This document shows, one piece after another, positions 37,281-45,379 of a stretch of 64,000 nt of DNA (position 1 is the first letter of the stretch; every line of letters starts with the position of its first letter). Both the position numbers and the translations under genes were made by a program. Source of the DNA: Aliarcobacter butzleri (GTDB lineage Bacteria; Campylobacterota; Campylobacteria; Campylobacterales; Arcobacteraceae); assembly GCF_900187115.1 (NCBI RefSeq), contig NZ_LT906455.1:1054001-1118000 (forward strand), written 5' to 3'. The notes beneath the pieces are model-generated. The model ran no database searches and was not told where the DNA came from. It worked only from the letters and a program-made list of their open reading frames with translations.

Positions 37281-37698
37281 CGTAATTGATCCATATACTT
37301 TATTGGCTATTGGAGTAACTTTAGTTGCTCTCGAGGCTTTTATTGCCTCTTTTATAATTATTTGGTTTGGAGTTGGATTTTTAGTTGTTGCAATTATTAG
37401 CTTTTTCTTTATTTTTTCAGGAGCTATTTGGCAACTTGCAGTTATATCTTTACTCTCTTTAATTTTTCTTTTTTTATTTAGAAGAAAATCTTTGGATAAA
37501 TTTTTCAAATCTCAAACTGAAGTTTCAGATAATTTTTTTGACGAAAAAGGAATAGGGGAAATTAAAAACTCTAAAGTTTTTTATAAAGGAACTTATTGGG
37601 AGATTGATTCAAATCTTGATGCAAAAGAGTTTGTAGAAGGTGAAAAAGTAGAAGTTTTAAAAACTTCAAATAATATGGCAACTATTCAAAAAAGGTAA
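37258..37698 (+). CDS. NfeD-family membrane protein
   Basis: A 146-aa short-form NfeD (no protease domain). Two to three N-terminal helices (TLLAIGVTLVALEAFIASFI onward) are followed by a C-terminal OB-fold (GEIKNSKVFYKGTYWEIDSN, then GEKVEVLKTSNNMATIQ). It partners the SPFH protein, which it overlaps. ATG follows AAAGGGGTAAGTA. The last codons form part of an intrinsic terminator. Confidence 0.9.
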   Translation: METLTMLSVIDPYTLLAIGVTLVALEAFIASFIIIWFGVGFLVVAIISFFFIFSGAIWQLAVISLLSLIFLFLFRRKSLDKFFKSQTEVSDNFFDEKGIGEIKNSKVFYKGTYWEIDSNLDAKEFVEGEKVEVLKTSNNMATIQKR

Positions 37699-37720
37699 GA
37701 ATATTTTCTTGCCTTTTTTT
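37688..37720 (+). terminator. Intrinsic terminator of the SPFH-NfeD operon
   Basis: AAAAAAGGTAAGAA pairs with TTCTTGCCTTTTTT (one G-T wobble) across a 4-nt loop. It overlaps the NfeD stop codon and ends in seven T. Confidence 0.75.
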
Positions 37721-37728
37721 GGGTTTAT

Positions 37729-38109
37729 TTATTTTTTAGTTGAACATCTTTTTGTATGTTCTTTGTCTTCTTTTATGAGAGTTTGAAAAGTATAATCATC
37801 TAAAATAGCTAATTCTCCATCTGCATATTTTAAAAGTATTTCTTTTAATTCAACTCTTTTATTTCCCGCAAAATAAGCTTTTATATTTAAATCTGAAAGA
37901 AGAGTAAAAGGTCTTTCTCCAATATGAGAAGTGATTAAAGTATCAACATTTTGATTTTTTAACCATTTTACGACAGCTTTTCCTCCAGATTGTTCATTTT
38001 TTACTATATTTATTTTATTATTATCTATTAATGCAAAATATTTTGCTTTCCCAAAAAGTGTTGATACTGCTGTATCTTCTTTATCTGTTTTTACTGGTAT
38101 GGCAATCAT
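37729..38109 (-). CDS. NifX/NifB-type dinitrogenase iron-molybdenum cofactor domain protein
   Basis: A 126-aa soluble protein of the Nitro_FeMo-Co fold: MIAIPVKTDKEDTAVSTLFG, YFALIDNNKINIVKNEQ and LITSHIGERPFTLLSDLNI. Free-standing members bind FeS or FeMo clusters, but no nif genes are present here, so nitrogen fixation is not implied. Its ATG overlaps the stop of the 33-aa ORF that follows cydB (ATGA), so it is probably the last gene of the cytochrome bd transcript. Confidence 0.85.
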   Translation of the reverse strand: MIAIPVKTDKEDTAVSTLFGKAKYFALIDNNKINIVKNEQSGGKAVVKWLKNQNVDTLITSHIGERPFTLLSDLNIKAYFAGNKRVELKEILLKYADGELAILDDYTFQTLIKEDKEHTKRCSTKK

Positions 38110-38207
38110 TTTATCTCCTTTGTTGCATTTTTAATCGAAATCTTATATCCAAGATATATAACCAACGGCCATAGACTTAACCAAATTAATTCACTCAAAT
38201 ATTCCAT
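38106..38207 (-). CDS. 33-aa single-helix membrane protein after cydB (CydX-like candidate)
   Basis: The ORF MEYLSELIWLSLWPLVIYLG plus a short basic tail lies 12 bp after the cydB stop on the same strand. A moderate RBS (AAAAGGTTAAAAA) precedes its ATG and its TGA overlaps the ATG of the next gene. One transmembrane helix right after cydB is the place and size of CydX/CydH accessory subunits of cytochrome bd. The sequence does not clearly match E. coli CydX (which starts MWYFAW), so the role is inferred from position. Confidence 0.65.
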   Translation of the reverse strand: MEYLSELIWLSLWPLVIYLGYKISIKNATKEIK

Positions 38208-38219
38208 TTTTTAACCTTT

Positions 38220-39350
38220 TTAATAATTATGAGAATCTTTTGATTCAATTTCATCTTTTGTTATTTTTACTCTATCCATACTATACCAAGCAAAAGCTAT
38301 ATAAGCTAATACAAAAGGTACCATTAAAGAAACATAACTCATAGTCATAAGTGTATAGTGACTTCCAGAGCTATTCATAATAGTTAAACTGCTTTGTAGG
38401 TCACTTGTTGATGGATAATACGAAGTATTGTTAAATCCAACATTTAACAAAAGTGCCATAACAGTTAAAACAATTCCCACTCCACCTGTTTTGATACAAC
38501 AAGTTTTTTTGAATATAATTGTCATAAATACTGCAACAATTACCATAATTACACCAATCAAAAACATACCTAAAATGATTGGCATTTCAATAAAATTAAA
38601 TAGATATTTATATTTTTCTATAAAGACAATACCATTTTGTATTGCAAATCCATCTTTTGTAAGAATCCAAAACATAAATCCTAAAAAGAAAAAAAGAAAT
38701 AAAAGCATATTTATTTTTATAGAATTAACAGCTTTTTCTCTAATCTTTTCATAATCTATATTGTTTATAAAATATAAAGCTCCACTTATTTTTGCTAAAA
38801 AAACAAGTGAAAATCCAAGTAAATAATTGTATGGATTTAAAAGTGCTTCCAAGCCTCTTAAAGGATTTTGCCAATTTACAAAGTTGTTACTATCAATTAT
38901 AAATTCACTTCCACTAAAAAAAGTACTAATTGCAACTCCAAGTAAAAATGTTCCAATATTCCCATTTATTTTTAAAAAATATTCATAAGTTTTTTGACCT
39001 AAAAAGTTATTTGGTTTTGTTCTATACTCATAACTAACTGCTTGAATAATAAAACAAAATAAAATTGCCAACCAAACCCAATAAGCTCCTCCAAAACTTG
39101 TAGAATAAAAAAGTGGAAAAGCAGCAAATAATGCTCCACCAAAAAGAACTAAAGTTGTAAAACCAAGTTCCCATTTTCTTCCTATACTATTTATTAACAT
39201 AGTTTTTTCAGTTTCATTTTCACTTAATTTATCTATTAAAGTTTGTCCTCCTTGAACAAACATAATAAATACAAAAAGACCACCTAATAAAGATATTATT
39301 ATCCACCAATATTGTTGAAGTGTTATAAGTTCTAAATTACCAAATCCCAT
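38220..39350 (-). CDS. cydB: Cytochrome bd ubiquinol oxidase subunit II
   Basis: A 376-aa polytopic membrane protein. It begins MGFGNLELITLQQYWWIIIS and has the CydB features FVQGGQTL, RKWELGFTTLVLFGGALFAAFP, YEYRTKPNNFLG and PFVLAYIAFAWYSMDR. With CydA it forms the high-affinity terminal oxidase used at low oxygen. I chose the ATG 7 nt after AAGGAG over an ATG 24 bp upstream that would overlap cydA. Confidence 0.95.
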   Translation of the reverse strand: MGFGNLELITLQQYWWIIISLLGGLFVFIMFVQGGQTLIDKLSENETEKTMLINSIGRKWELGFTTLVLFGGALFAAFPLFYSTSFGGAYWVWLAILFCFIIQAVSYEYRTKPNNFLGQKTYEYFLKINGNIGTFLLGVAISTFFSGSEFIIDSNNFVNWQNPLRGLEALLNPYNYLLGFSLVFLAKISGALYFINNIDYEKIREKAVNSIKINMLLFLFFFLGFMFWILTKDGFAIQNGIVFIEKYKYLFNFIEMPIILGMFLIGVIMVIVAVFMTIIFKKTCCIKTGGVGIVLTVMALLLNVGFNNTSYYPSTSDLQSSLTIMNSSGSHYTLMTMSYVSLMVPFVLAYIAFAWYSMDRVKITKDEIESKDSHNY

Positions 39351-39351
39351 T

Positions 39352-40878
39352 TTAATGCTCCTTATTTGGACCAATTTGTATTTGTTTGGTCATAATTTTG
39401 ATTTCAGCAATAAGTAACACAGTAAATAAAATAGCAAATATGAAAAAGCTAATGATTACATTTGTTGAGGCTATTTTTGTTGCTGCAATTCCAACAGGCA
39501 TTAAATCTTGAATAGCCCAAGGTTGTCTTCCTACTTCAGTAACAATCCATCCTGCTTCACTTGCAATATATCCTAAAGGAATACTAAAAAGTGCTGATTT
39601 TAAAACTAAAGTATAATTCATAATATCTTTTTTTAAAAGTAAAAATAAAACTACAGTAAAAAGTAGAATAAACCAAATACCAAGTCCTACCATTATATGA
39701 AATGAGTAAAAATTAAGTGTGATAGGTGGGATTACGTCTTGCGGATTTTTAATATGTCCATATCCAAAATATTTCAGATTTTCTCTCAAAATTGTTTCTG
39801 CTTCTAACATTTTAATAGAGTTACTAAGTTTTTTAGCTTCTTTATACTCTTCTAATGCTTTTATTGCTATTTTACCTCTATTTATTTTTTCTTGAGTGCT
39901 AATTATTCCTTGTTCTTCATTTCCATAAACCAAATCTTTAATTCCTGGAACAAAAGCATTTTTATCATGATAAGATAAGAGTGAAAGAGCATAAGGAAGA
40001 GTGAACTCAAATAGGAATGGTTCTTCGTTATTTTCTAAAGTTTTATTAGGATTTAAAATTCCAACTGCAACAATTCCAGCGTCTTTTTTTCCTTCATAAA
40101 GTCCTTCCATTACTGCAAGCTTCATTGGTTGCTTAAGAGCAACTTGATGAGCTGATTCATCACCACTTAAAACTAAAAATAGTGAAGTAATAAGTCCAAA
40201 ACTTGCTCCAATAATCATAGATTTTTTTGCGAACAAAACATCTCTTTTTTTAAGTAAAAACCAAGCACTAACTCCTATAACAAACAGCGAAGATAAAACA
40301 TATCCACTTCCAATAGTATGTAAAAATTTGCTAACAGCAACAGGTGAAAGTAATACATCCCAAAAATTATTCATCTCATTTCTTACCGTATCAGGATTAA
40401 AAGTCATTCCAACTGGATATTGCATCCAACCATTTGCAACAAGTATCCATAAAGCAGATAGATTTGAACCAATGGCAACTAACCAAGTTGATAATAGATG
40501 AAAACTTTTTGATACTTTATTCCAACCAAAAAACATAACTGCAAAAAAAGTACTTTCCATAAAAAATGCTAAAATACCTTCAACTGCAAGTGGTGCACCA
40601 AAAATATCTCCTACAAACCAAGAATAATTTGCCCAGTTTGTACCAAACTCAAACTCCATTATTATTCCTGTTGCAACACCAATTGCAAAATTTATTGCAA
40701 ATAAACCCATCCAAAATTTTGTAGTTTTTTTCCAAAATTCATCATTTGTTTTTACATATATTGTTTCCATTATAGCAACAATAAATCCAAGACCAAGTGT
40801 CAATGGAACAAAAATCCAATGGTACATGGCTGTCAAGGCAAACTGTGCTCTTGACCAATCAACTAAGTGTTCTTCCAT
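39352..40878 (-). CDS. cydA: Cytochrome bd ubiquinol oxidase subunit I
   Basis: A 508-aa haem-bearing quinol oxidase subunit. The haem b595 His is in ALTAMYHWIFVPLTLG, haem b558 ligands are in SKFLHTIGSGYVLSS and SFHIMVGLGIWF, and glutamates of the proton path lie in FGAPLAVEGILAFFMEST. The Q-loop is long for a short-loop enzyme (LSYHDKNAFVPGIKDLVYG). GRQPWAIQDLMPVG is conserved. RBS AAGGA. A DUF4492 gene precedes it by 15 bp. Confidence 0.96.
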   Translation of the reverse strand: MEEHLVDWSRAQFALTAMYHWIFVPLTLGLGFIVAIMETIYVKTNDEFWKKTTKFWMGLFAINFAIGVATGIIMEFEFGTNWANYSWFVGDIFGAPLAVEGILAFFMESTFFAVMFFGWNKVSKSFHLLSTWLVAIGSNLSALWILVANGWMQYPVGMTFNPDTVRNEMNNFWDVLLSPVAVSKFLHTIGSGYVLSSLFVIGVSAWFLLKKRDVLFAKKSMIIGASFGLITSLFLVLSGDESAHQVALKQPMKLAVMEGLYEGKKDAGIVAVGILNPNKTLENNEEPFLFEFTLPYALSLLSYHDKNAFVPGIKDLVYGNEEQGIISTQEKINRGKIAIKALEEYKEAKKLSNSIKMLEAETILRENLKYFGYGHIKNPQDVIPPITLNFYSFHIMVGLGIWFILLFTVVLFLLLKKDIMNYTLVLKSALFSIPLGYIASEAGWIVTEVGRQPWAIQDLMPVGIAATKIASTNVIISFFIFAILFTVLLIAEIKIMTKQIQIGPNKEH

Positions 40879-40893
40879 AACAAATTCCTTAAT

Positions 40894-41100
40894 TTATTTT
40901 GTTAGATTTTTATATACAAAATCTACCTTTTCTTCGTAAGTTTTATATTCTGTTTTAAAAGATTTATCATGAATAAAAAATTTAAGAAAAATAAGAATTA
41001 CAATAAGTTTTATAATTATAATTTTCCATAAAGTTTTACCTAAAGTCATGTTTTTAAAACCATTGATATAAAAATAATAAATATTTCTTATGATATTCAT
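40894..41100 (-). CDS. DUF4492 family small membrane protein
   Basis: A 68-aa protein with one TM helix (LWKIIIIKLIVILIFLKFFI) after an amphipathic NIIRNIYYFYINGFKNMTLG stretch. DUF4492 proteins sit directly before cydA in Campylobacterota and Bacteroidota and are thought to assist cytochrome bd. It is the first gene of the unit and follows a strong promoter. Confidence 0.85.
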   Translation of the reverse strand: MNIIRNIYYFYINGFKNMTLGKTLWKIIIIKLIVILIFLKFFIHDKSFKTEYKTYEEKVDFVYKNLTK

Positions 41101-41129
41101 ATAAGTACCTCTTATTAATATCTTTTTGG

Positions 41130-41158
41130 ATTATAATACTTTGCATAATAAAAGTCAA
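41130..41158 (-). promoter_or_regulatory. Sigma70-type promoter of the DUF4492-cydAB operon
   Basis: On the minus strand TTGACT (41158 to 41153) and TATAAT (41135 to 41130) are separated by exactly 17 bp, giving a near-consensus promoter about 30 bp before the DUF4492 start. No FNR-like box was seen. Confidence 0.7.
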
Positions 41159-41233
41159 TAAAATATGAAAAACTTTTATATTAAATATAAGATAAAATAA
41201 TAGATTGTTTAAGTATAAGAACTTAATTATGGG

Positions 41234-41256
41234 AAAGGAGTATAAAATACTCCTTT
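41234..41256. terminator. Hairpin after the DsrE-like gene
   Basis: AAAGGAGTAT and ATACTCCTTT form a 10-bp perfect stem with an AAA loop. It lies 3 bp beyond the stop of the minus-strand gene, but the adjoining T run is on the plus-strand side, so direction is uncertain. Confidence 0.5.
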
Positions 41257-41258
41257 TT

Positions 41259-41687
41259 CTAATAACTTAAATTTTGATAGTTTTTGTCTAAAAGTTTAGA
41301 TGCAACTTCATTAGGTTTTGCAACAGTTACACCATCAATTAGATCTGATTCAGTTTTTTCTATATTTGGAAGATAAAGTGGACAAACTTGAACTTTTGCA
41401 CCATTTTTAATTAAATTGTCAAGTAACATTTTTGGAGATTTATCTTGAGGTTTTAATTTTGGGCTTTCTGTATTTTTTATAGCTAAATCACCAGCATTTG
41501 AGCAAAGAGTCATATTTACCTCTTTGCCTTGTTTTAATGTCATTGTTGATAGAACCATACCCATCATTTGAGTTTGTGCATCACCTGAAGTTATAATGAT
41601 ATTTAGTCCTTTTGCACTATTATCATCTGCAAAACTAGAAGTTGTTAACAGTAAAGATACTCCTAAAGATACTAAAATTTTTTTCAT
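41259..41687 (-). CDS. Exported DsrE-like protein
   Basis: A 142-aa protein with a signal peptide (MKKILVSLGVSLLLTTSSFA). The mature part has the DsrE/DsrF-like alpha/beta core: LNIIITSGDAQTQMMGMVLS, EVNMTLCSNAGDLAI and MLLDNLIKNGAKVQVCPLYL. Cys at two positions (MTLCSNAG and VQVCPLY) match where sulfur-relay DsrE proteins carry Cys. A periplasmic sulfur-carrier role is possible but unproven. It lies 22 bp downstream of the polytopic membrane protein gene. Confidence 0.8.
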   Translation of the reverse strand: MKKILVSLGVSLLLTTSSFADDNSAKGLNIIITSGDAQTQMMGMVLSTMTLKQGKEVNMTLCSNAGDLAIKNTESPKLKPQDKSPKMLLDNLIKNGAKVQVCPLYLPNIEKTESDLIDGVTVAKPNEVASKLLDKNYQNLSY

Positions 41688-41709
41688 ATTTAATCCTTTT
41701 TATAATTTT

Positions 41710-42870
41710 TTAGAAAGAAAACTTTTTATAAAGTTTAAAAAATAGCTTAATTGTTTTTATTTGAATATAAATAAATGGAATCATCAAAATAAAATAGAAA
41801 AATGAATATTTTTCAAGAATTCCATTGTATGTTAAACCTAAGTTTATAAAAAACATTCCAAAAACAAAAAAAGCAACACCAGGACAAATTAAAGAAAAAG
41901 ATATAGCTGATTTTTCATTTGATTCTATAAACTTTTCAAAATATCCCATTTTTTTCATCACTGAATATCCCAAAACACCAAATATTATTTGTAAAGACAA
42001 AATAACAGAAGTTAGTACAAAAAGTGACGATTTATTTGTTAAAGTATGGAAATTGTGTTCTAATCCAAAAGTTACTCTAACAAAAGTAATTCCAAGAAGA
42101 GTTAAAATTGGAATAATAATCCACATTGATGGTGCAGTTTCAAGTCCAACACCGTGTTCAAACATATTTTTAAAACCTAAAATAAGTTTTAATACTATAA
42201 GAAGTATTGAAACTGAAGCAAAAAATATAGCAAAGAAAATACCGATTGCATTTATTACTATATTATGACTCATAGCTCCAGGAGCAGCAAATCCAACTGC
42301 AATCATTGATAATGCAAAAATTGAAATCATTTGTGTAAGATTATTGTTTTTTGTAAAGTCAAAATCACCTTTTATTAAAAGTCTTGAAAAATAATCAAAA
42401 AATATTTTTAAAGCATAATAACCATTTATAGCAAAACCTAAAAGTGCAAATGGAAATAAGTATTCAACTACACTCCATAAATTTGGCACAAAAACAGCAC
42501 CTAAAACAAAAGATACATTAATTGTCATTGTATATGTCAAAGGTAAAGTCATAAGTGAAATTTGAGCATTTGAACCTAATAAATCTTCATAAGTTTTAGT
42601 TTTTTTATACATCAAATACTGTTTTGTATTCCAAATAAGTAATTTAAAATGTAAAAAAGCAAAAGCTAAAATAAAAACCAAAGAAAAAGCCACTACAAAA
42701 GATAACCAATTACCTTTAAATAAAGCTTCTATAACATATTCGTAAGTTGCCATTGGAGTATTTGGATGGGGAACTAAAAACATCAAATACATAAAAAATG
42801 AAACACTTAATCCTCCAGCTCCAAGAGCAGCTAAAAAACAAGTGGGAGAGAATTTTTCTCTTAATTGCAT
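41710..42870 (-). CDS. Unknown polytopic membrane protein (about 10-11 helices)
   Basis: A 386-aa inner-membrane protein: FLAALGAGGLSVSFFMYLMF, a LVPHPNTPMATYEYV loop, then helices to the C-terminus with conserved-looking FAAPGAMSHNIVINAIG and a LEHNFHTL loop. The topology recalls the TDT/SLAC1 anion-channel class, and I recall a TsoY-named (seleno)protein family in related bacteria; neither link can be confirmed by eye. No in-frame TGA is present. Pairing with an exported DsrE-like protein suggests sulfur-compound metabolism. Confidence 0.7.
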   Translation of the reverse strand: MQLREKFSPTCFLAALGAGGLSVSFFMYLMFLVPHPNTPMATYEYVIEALFKGNWLSFVVAFSLVFILAFAFLHFKLLIWNTKQYLMYKKTKTYEDLLGSNAQISLMTLPLTYTMTINVSFVLGAVFVPNLWSVVEYLFPFALLGFAINGYYALKIFFDYFSRLLIKGDFDFTKNNNLTQMISIFALSMIAVGFAAPGAMSHNIVINAIGIFFAIFFASVSILLIVLKLILGFKNMFEHGVGLETAPSMWIIIPILTLLGITFVRVTFGLEHNFHTLTNKSSLFVLTSVILSLQIIFGVLGYSVMKKMGYFEKFIESNEKSAISFSLICPGVAFFVFGMFFINLGLTYNGILEKYSFFYFILMIPFIYIQIKTIKLFFKLYKKFSF

Positions 42871-42881
42871 AAATAATTCCT

Positions 42882-42906
42882 TTATAAGATTTTGTGTATC
42901 TTATAA
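42882..42906 (-). promoter_or_regulatory. Inverted repeat abutting the RBS of the polytopic membrane protein
   Basis: TTATAAGAT and ATCTTATAA form a perfect 9-bp dyad with a 7-nt spacer. On the minus strand it touches the AAAGGAA ribosome-binding site directly. It could be an operator or an RNA hairpin that affects translation. Confidence 0.45.
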
Positions 42907-42923
42907 GAAATTATATTAAAAAC

Positions 42924-42959
42924 TTATAAATATAGTATTATAAAATATTATATTTATAA
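42924..42959 (-). terminator. AT-only inverted repeat downstream of the Sel1 gene
   Basis: TTATAAATATA and TATATTTATAA pair over 11 bp around a 14-nt loop, 13 bp after the Sel1-repeat stop. The pure A/T stem makes termination uncertain. Confidence 0.3.
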
Positions 42960-42972
42960 TAAGCTTTAGAGT

Positions 42973-43515
42973 TTACTTTGGAAGTTTTGAGCTAAGTTCT
43001 TTTACAGCAGAAAGTGATTCTTCATCACCTAAATCAGCAGCTTTTTGATACCATTTTATAGCTTCAGAAATATTTTTTCTTACACCAAGTCCTTCTTCAT
43101 GCATTAAACCTAGATTGTAATAAGCATCAATATATCCTTTATCTGCTGCTTTTAAATACCATTTGATAGCTTCTACATAATCTTGTTTTACTCCATGACC
43201 TTCATGATACATATTTCCAACATTAAACAAACATTGTTCATCATTTAAATCAGCACATTTTTTATACCATTTAAACGCTTCTACTAAATTTGCATTTATA
43301 CCTTTATGTTCTTGAACATTATCGTAAATAAAACCAAGAGACCAAATAGCATCAACATTGTTTTTGCTTGCCGCTTTTTCATAAAACTTTATGGCAGTAG
43401 GATAATCTTGTCTATCATAAGCATCTTGTCCTTTTACAAAATCTTCATCTCCAAAGTCATTTTGAGCAAATAAACTTAGACTTAAGAATAAAATAGTAAA
43501 TAGCACTTTTTTCAT
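42973..43515 (-). CDS. Exported Sel1-like repeat protein
   Basis: A 180-aa protein with a signal peptide (KKVLFTILFLSLSLFAQ) and four Sel1-type repeats, e.g. AFKWYKKCADLNDEQCLFNV and AIKWYLKAADKGYIDAYYNL. Cys pairs within the repeats (CADLNDEQC) resemble the Hcp cysteine-rich Sel1 proteins of epsilonproteobacteria, though most repeats here lack them. Likely a periplasmic or secreted protein-binding scaffold; the partner is unknown. Confidence 0.88.
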   Translation of the reverse strand: MKKVLFTILFLSLSLFAQNDFGDEDFVKGQDAYDRQDYPTAIKFYEKAASKNNVDAIWSLGFIYDNVQEHKGINANLVEAFKWYKKCADLNDEQCLFNVGNMYHEGHGVKQDYVEAIKWYLKAADKGYIDAYYNLGLMHEEGLGVRKNISEAIKWYQKAADLGDEESLSAVKELSSKLPK

Positions 43516-43573
43516 TTTTTACCTTTTTTTATTTTAAAATAGGCAAAATTATATCATAAATAATGGATAAATA

Positions 43574-43951
43574 ATGAAAACAAAAAATAAAGAAAAAATA
43601 GTTCTTTTTTATGATGAAGAGTGCCCATTTTGTAAAAATTATGCAAAATATTTGAAGTTAAAAGATAATTTTGATTTAGATATAAAAGATATTCGAATAA
43701 ATATAAATAGTATAAAAGATAATACAAATTTGAATATAAATAATGGATTTATTGTTTTACATAAAAGTACATATTATCAAGGAACTAAAGCTTTAGAATT
43801 TTTAAATAGTGCTGTGAAAAAAAATACAATTCTTGGTAAATTGCATTTTTTATTTAAATATGATAATAAATTTTCAAGAATTTTATATAATATATTACTT
43901 TTTACAAGAAAAATTGTACTTTTCATTTTAAAAAAAGATAGTAAAATTTAA
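43574..43951 (+). CDS. DCC-family thiol-disulfide oxidoreductase-like protein (DUF393)
   Basis: A 125-aa protein. The N-terminal VLFYDEECPFC-like motif (LFYDEECPFCKNYAKYLKLK) gives the family CxxC, and NNGFIVLHKSTYYQGTKALE is the substrate loop with YxG. The family has a thioredoxin-like fold; physiological targets are unknown. It converges on aat, sharing the last 4 bp and a terminator. Confidence 0.8.
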   Translation: MKTKNKEKIVLFYDEECPFCKNYAKYLKLKDNFDLDIKDIRININSIKDNTNLNINNGFIVLHKSTYYQGTKALEFLNSAVKKNTILGKLHFLFKYDNKFSRILYNILLFTRKIVLFILKKDSKI

Positions 43952-43960
43952 CTATCTTTT
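43933..43960. terminator. Bidirectional hairpin over convergent stop codons
   Basis: AAAAGATAGT and ACTATCTTTT form a 10-bp stem with an 8-nt loop spanning the stop codons of the DCC and aat genes. Confidence 0.6.
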
Positions 43961-44616
43961 AAAAGATTAAAGTATTCATTTCTAGTTATTTCAAAAGCAC
44001 CTAAACTTGCTAAATGGTCATTATAAACTTGACAATCAATAATTTTTATTCCATTTTGTTTGGCTTGTTGACAAAGATGATAAAATGCAACCTTTGAAGT
44101 GTCAGGAACTAAAGAAAACATACTTTCTCCACAAAAAATATCACCGATTAAAACTCCATAAAGTCCACCAACTAATTCATCTTTTAAATAACACTCTATA
44201 CTAAAAGCAATATCAAGTTCATGTAAATTTGTATATGCTTTAATAAATTCTTCACTTATCCAAGTACCATCTTCATGTTTTCTTTTTATTTTGGCACAAG
44301 ATCTAATAACTTCTTCAAAATTTTCATTTGATTTTACGACAAATCCTTTGTTTGTTATTGATTTTCTAAGGCTTTTTGATACTTTAAAATTTTCTGGGTA
44401 TAAAACCATTCTTTTTTGTGGGCTAAACCAATGAATATATCCTAAATCATCTATAAACCATGGAAAAATACCATTTTCATAGGCATTTAACAATCTTTGA
44501 GGATGAAAATCTCCACCAATAGCAACTAAATCATCATTCATCATATTTAAAGTTGGAAAATCAAATTTTTCTTCATCTAGCAAATAAATTTTATATTTTT
44601 TATCAATTAATTTCAT
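43948..44616 (-). CDS. aat: Leucyl/phenylalanyl-tRNA--protein transferase
   Basis: A 222-aa enzyme that adds Leu or Phe to N-terminal Arg/Lys proteins, marking them for ClpS/ClpAP (N-degron pathway). Signatures: DLVAIGGDFHPQRLLNAYENG, IFPWFIDDLGYIHWFSPQKR, GTWISEEFIKAY, and VGGLYGVLIGDIFCGESMFS. Length is normal for Aat (E. coli 234 aa). Confidence 0.95.
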   Translation of the reverse strand: MKLIDKKYKIYLLDEEKFDFPTLNMMNDDLVAIGGDFHPQRLLNAYENGIFPWFIDDLGYIHWFSPQKRMVLYPENFKVSKSLRKSITNKGFVVKSNENFEEVIRSCAKIKRKHEDGTWISEEFIKAYTNLHELDIAFSIECYLKDELVGGLYGVLIGDIFCGESMFSLVPDTSKVAFYHLCQQAKQNGIKIIDCQVYNDHLASLGAFEITRNEYFNLLKDS

Positions 44617-44674
44617 ATTTGTATTTTATTCAAAAAAATGTTAATATCCAAACTATTTTAAATAAAGAGAAATA

Positions 44675-45361
44675 ATGTCAAATAGTTATAAAAGAGTAGA
44701 TGCACACCTATCTAGTTTAGGATACTGTACAAGAAGTGAAGCAAAAAAATTTTTAAGAATGAATGAAATTTGTATAAATGATAACAGAGTTTATAATACT
44801 TCAATAAAAGCTTATCATGATGATATTAAAATAAATGGAGAAGTTTTAGATGATGAAACTTTACTTATATTATTAAATAAACCACAAGGTTATATCTGTT
44901 CTCATAATGATTCAGGAAAATTGATTTATTCTTTATTGCCTCAAAGATATAGTAGAAGAAATCCAAAAATTTCAACAATAGGAAGATTAGATATTGATAC
45001 AACAGGAGTTATTCTTTTAACTGATGATGGAGTTTTGAGTCACAGATTAACAAGTCCCAAAAAAGATATTTCAAAGATTTATGAAGCGACTTTAGAAAAG
45101 CCGTTAAAAGGTGATGAAGTAGAAATCTTTGCAAGTGGAACTTTAATGTTAAATGGAGAAGAAAAACCTCTTCTTCCTGCTAAATTAGAAATTATTACTC
45201 CTACTTTTGTAAAAATTGAAATTGTTGAGGGAAAATATCATCAAGTAAAACGAATGTTCGCAGCAGTTTCTAATAAAGTGATAAAACTTCATAGAACAAA
45301 ATTTGCAGATTTTGAGCTTGAAGACTTAAAAGAGGGTGAATTTAAGATTATAAAAATCTAA
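44675..45361 (+). CDS. rsuA: 16S rRNA pseudouridine synthase RsuA-type
   Basis: A 228-aa enzyme with an N-terminal S4 RNA-binding domain (RVDAHLSSLGYCTRSEAKKF) and the pseudouridine synthase core. The catalytic Asp is in GRLDIDTTGVILLTDDG. KYHQVKRMFAAVSNKV is the conserved C-terminal motif. Length and motifs fit RsuA (231 aa in E. coli, U516) better than RluB/E/F, though separation from RluB-type by eye is not certain. It overlaps the convergent HAD gene by 4 bp. Confidence 0.88.
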   Translation: MSNSYKRVDAHLSSLGYCTRSEAKKFLRMNEICINDNRVYNTSIKAYHDDIKINGEVLDDETLLILLNKPQGYICSHNDSGKLIYSLLPQRYSRRNPKISTIGRLDIDTTGVILLTDDGVLSHRLTSPKKDISKIYEATLEKPLKGDEVEIFASGTLMLNGEEKPLLPAKLEIITPTFVKIEIVEGKYHQVKRMFAAVSNKVIKLHRTKFADFELEDLKEGEFKIIKI

Positions 45362-45379
45362 ATAAAAAATTTAGATTTT
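45353..45379. terminator. Bidirectional hairpin over rsuA/HAD stops
   Basis: AAAATCTAAAT and ATTTAGATTTT form an 11-bp perfect stem with an AAAAA loop over the overlapping 3' ends. A T-rich stretch follows on the plus strand. Confidence 0.65.

Noticed and set aside
37729-38109. Evidence for nitrogen fixation
   Set aside because: A lone NifX-like domain protein beside cytochrome bd; such proteins occur widely without nif genes.
41710-42870. Selenoprotein reading of the unknown membrane protein
   Set aside because: The frame is complete from ATG to stop with no internal TGA, so selenocysteine is not needed here.
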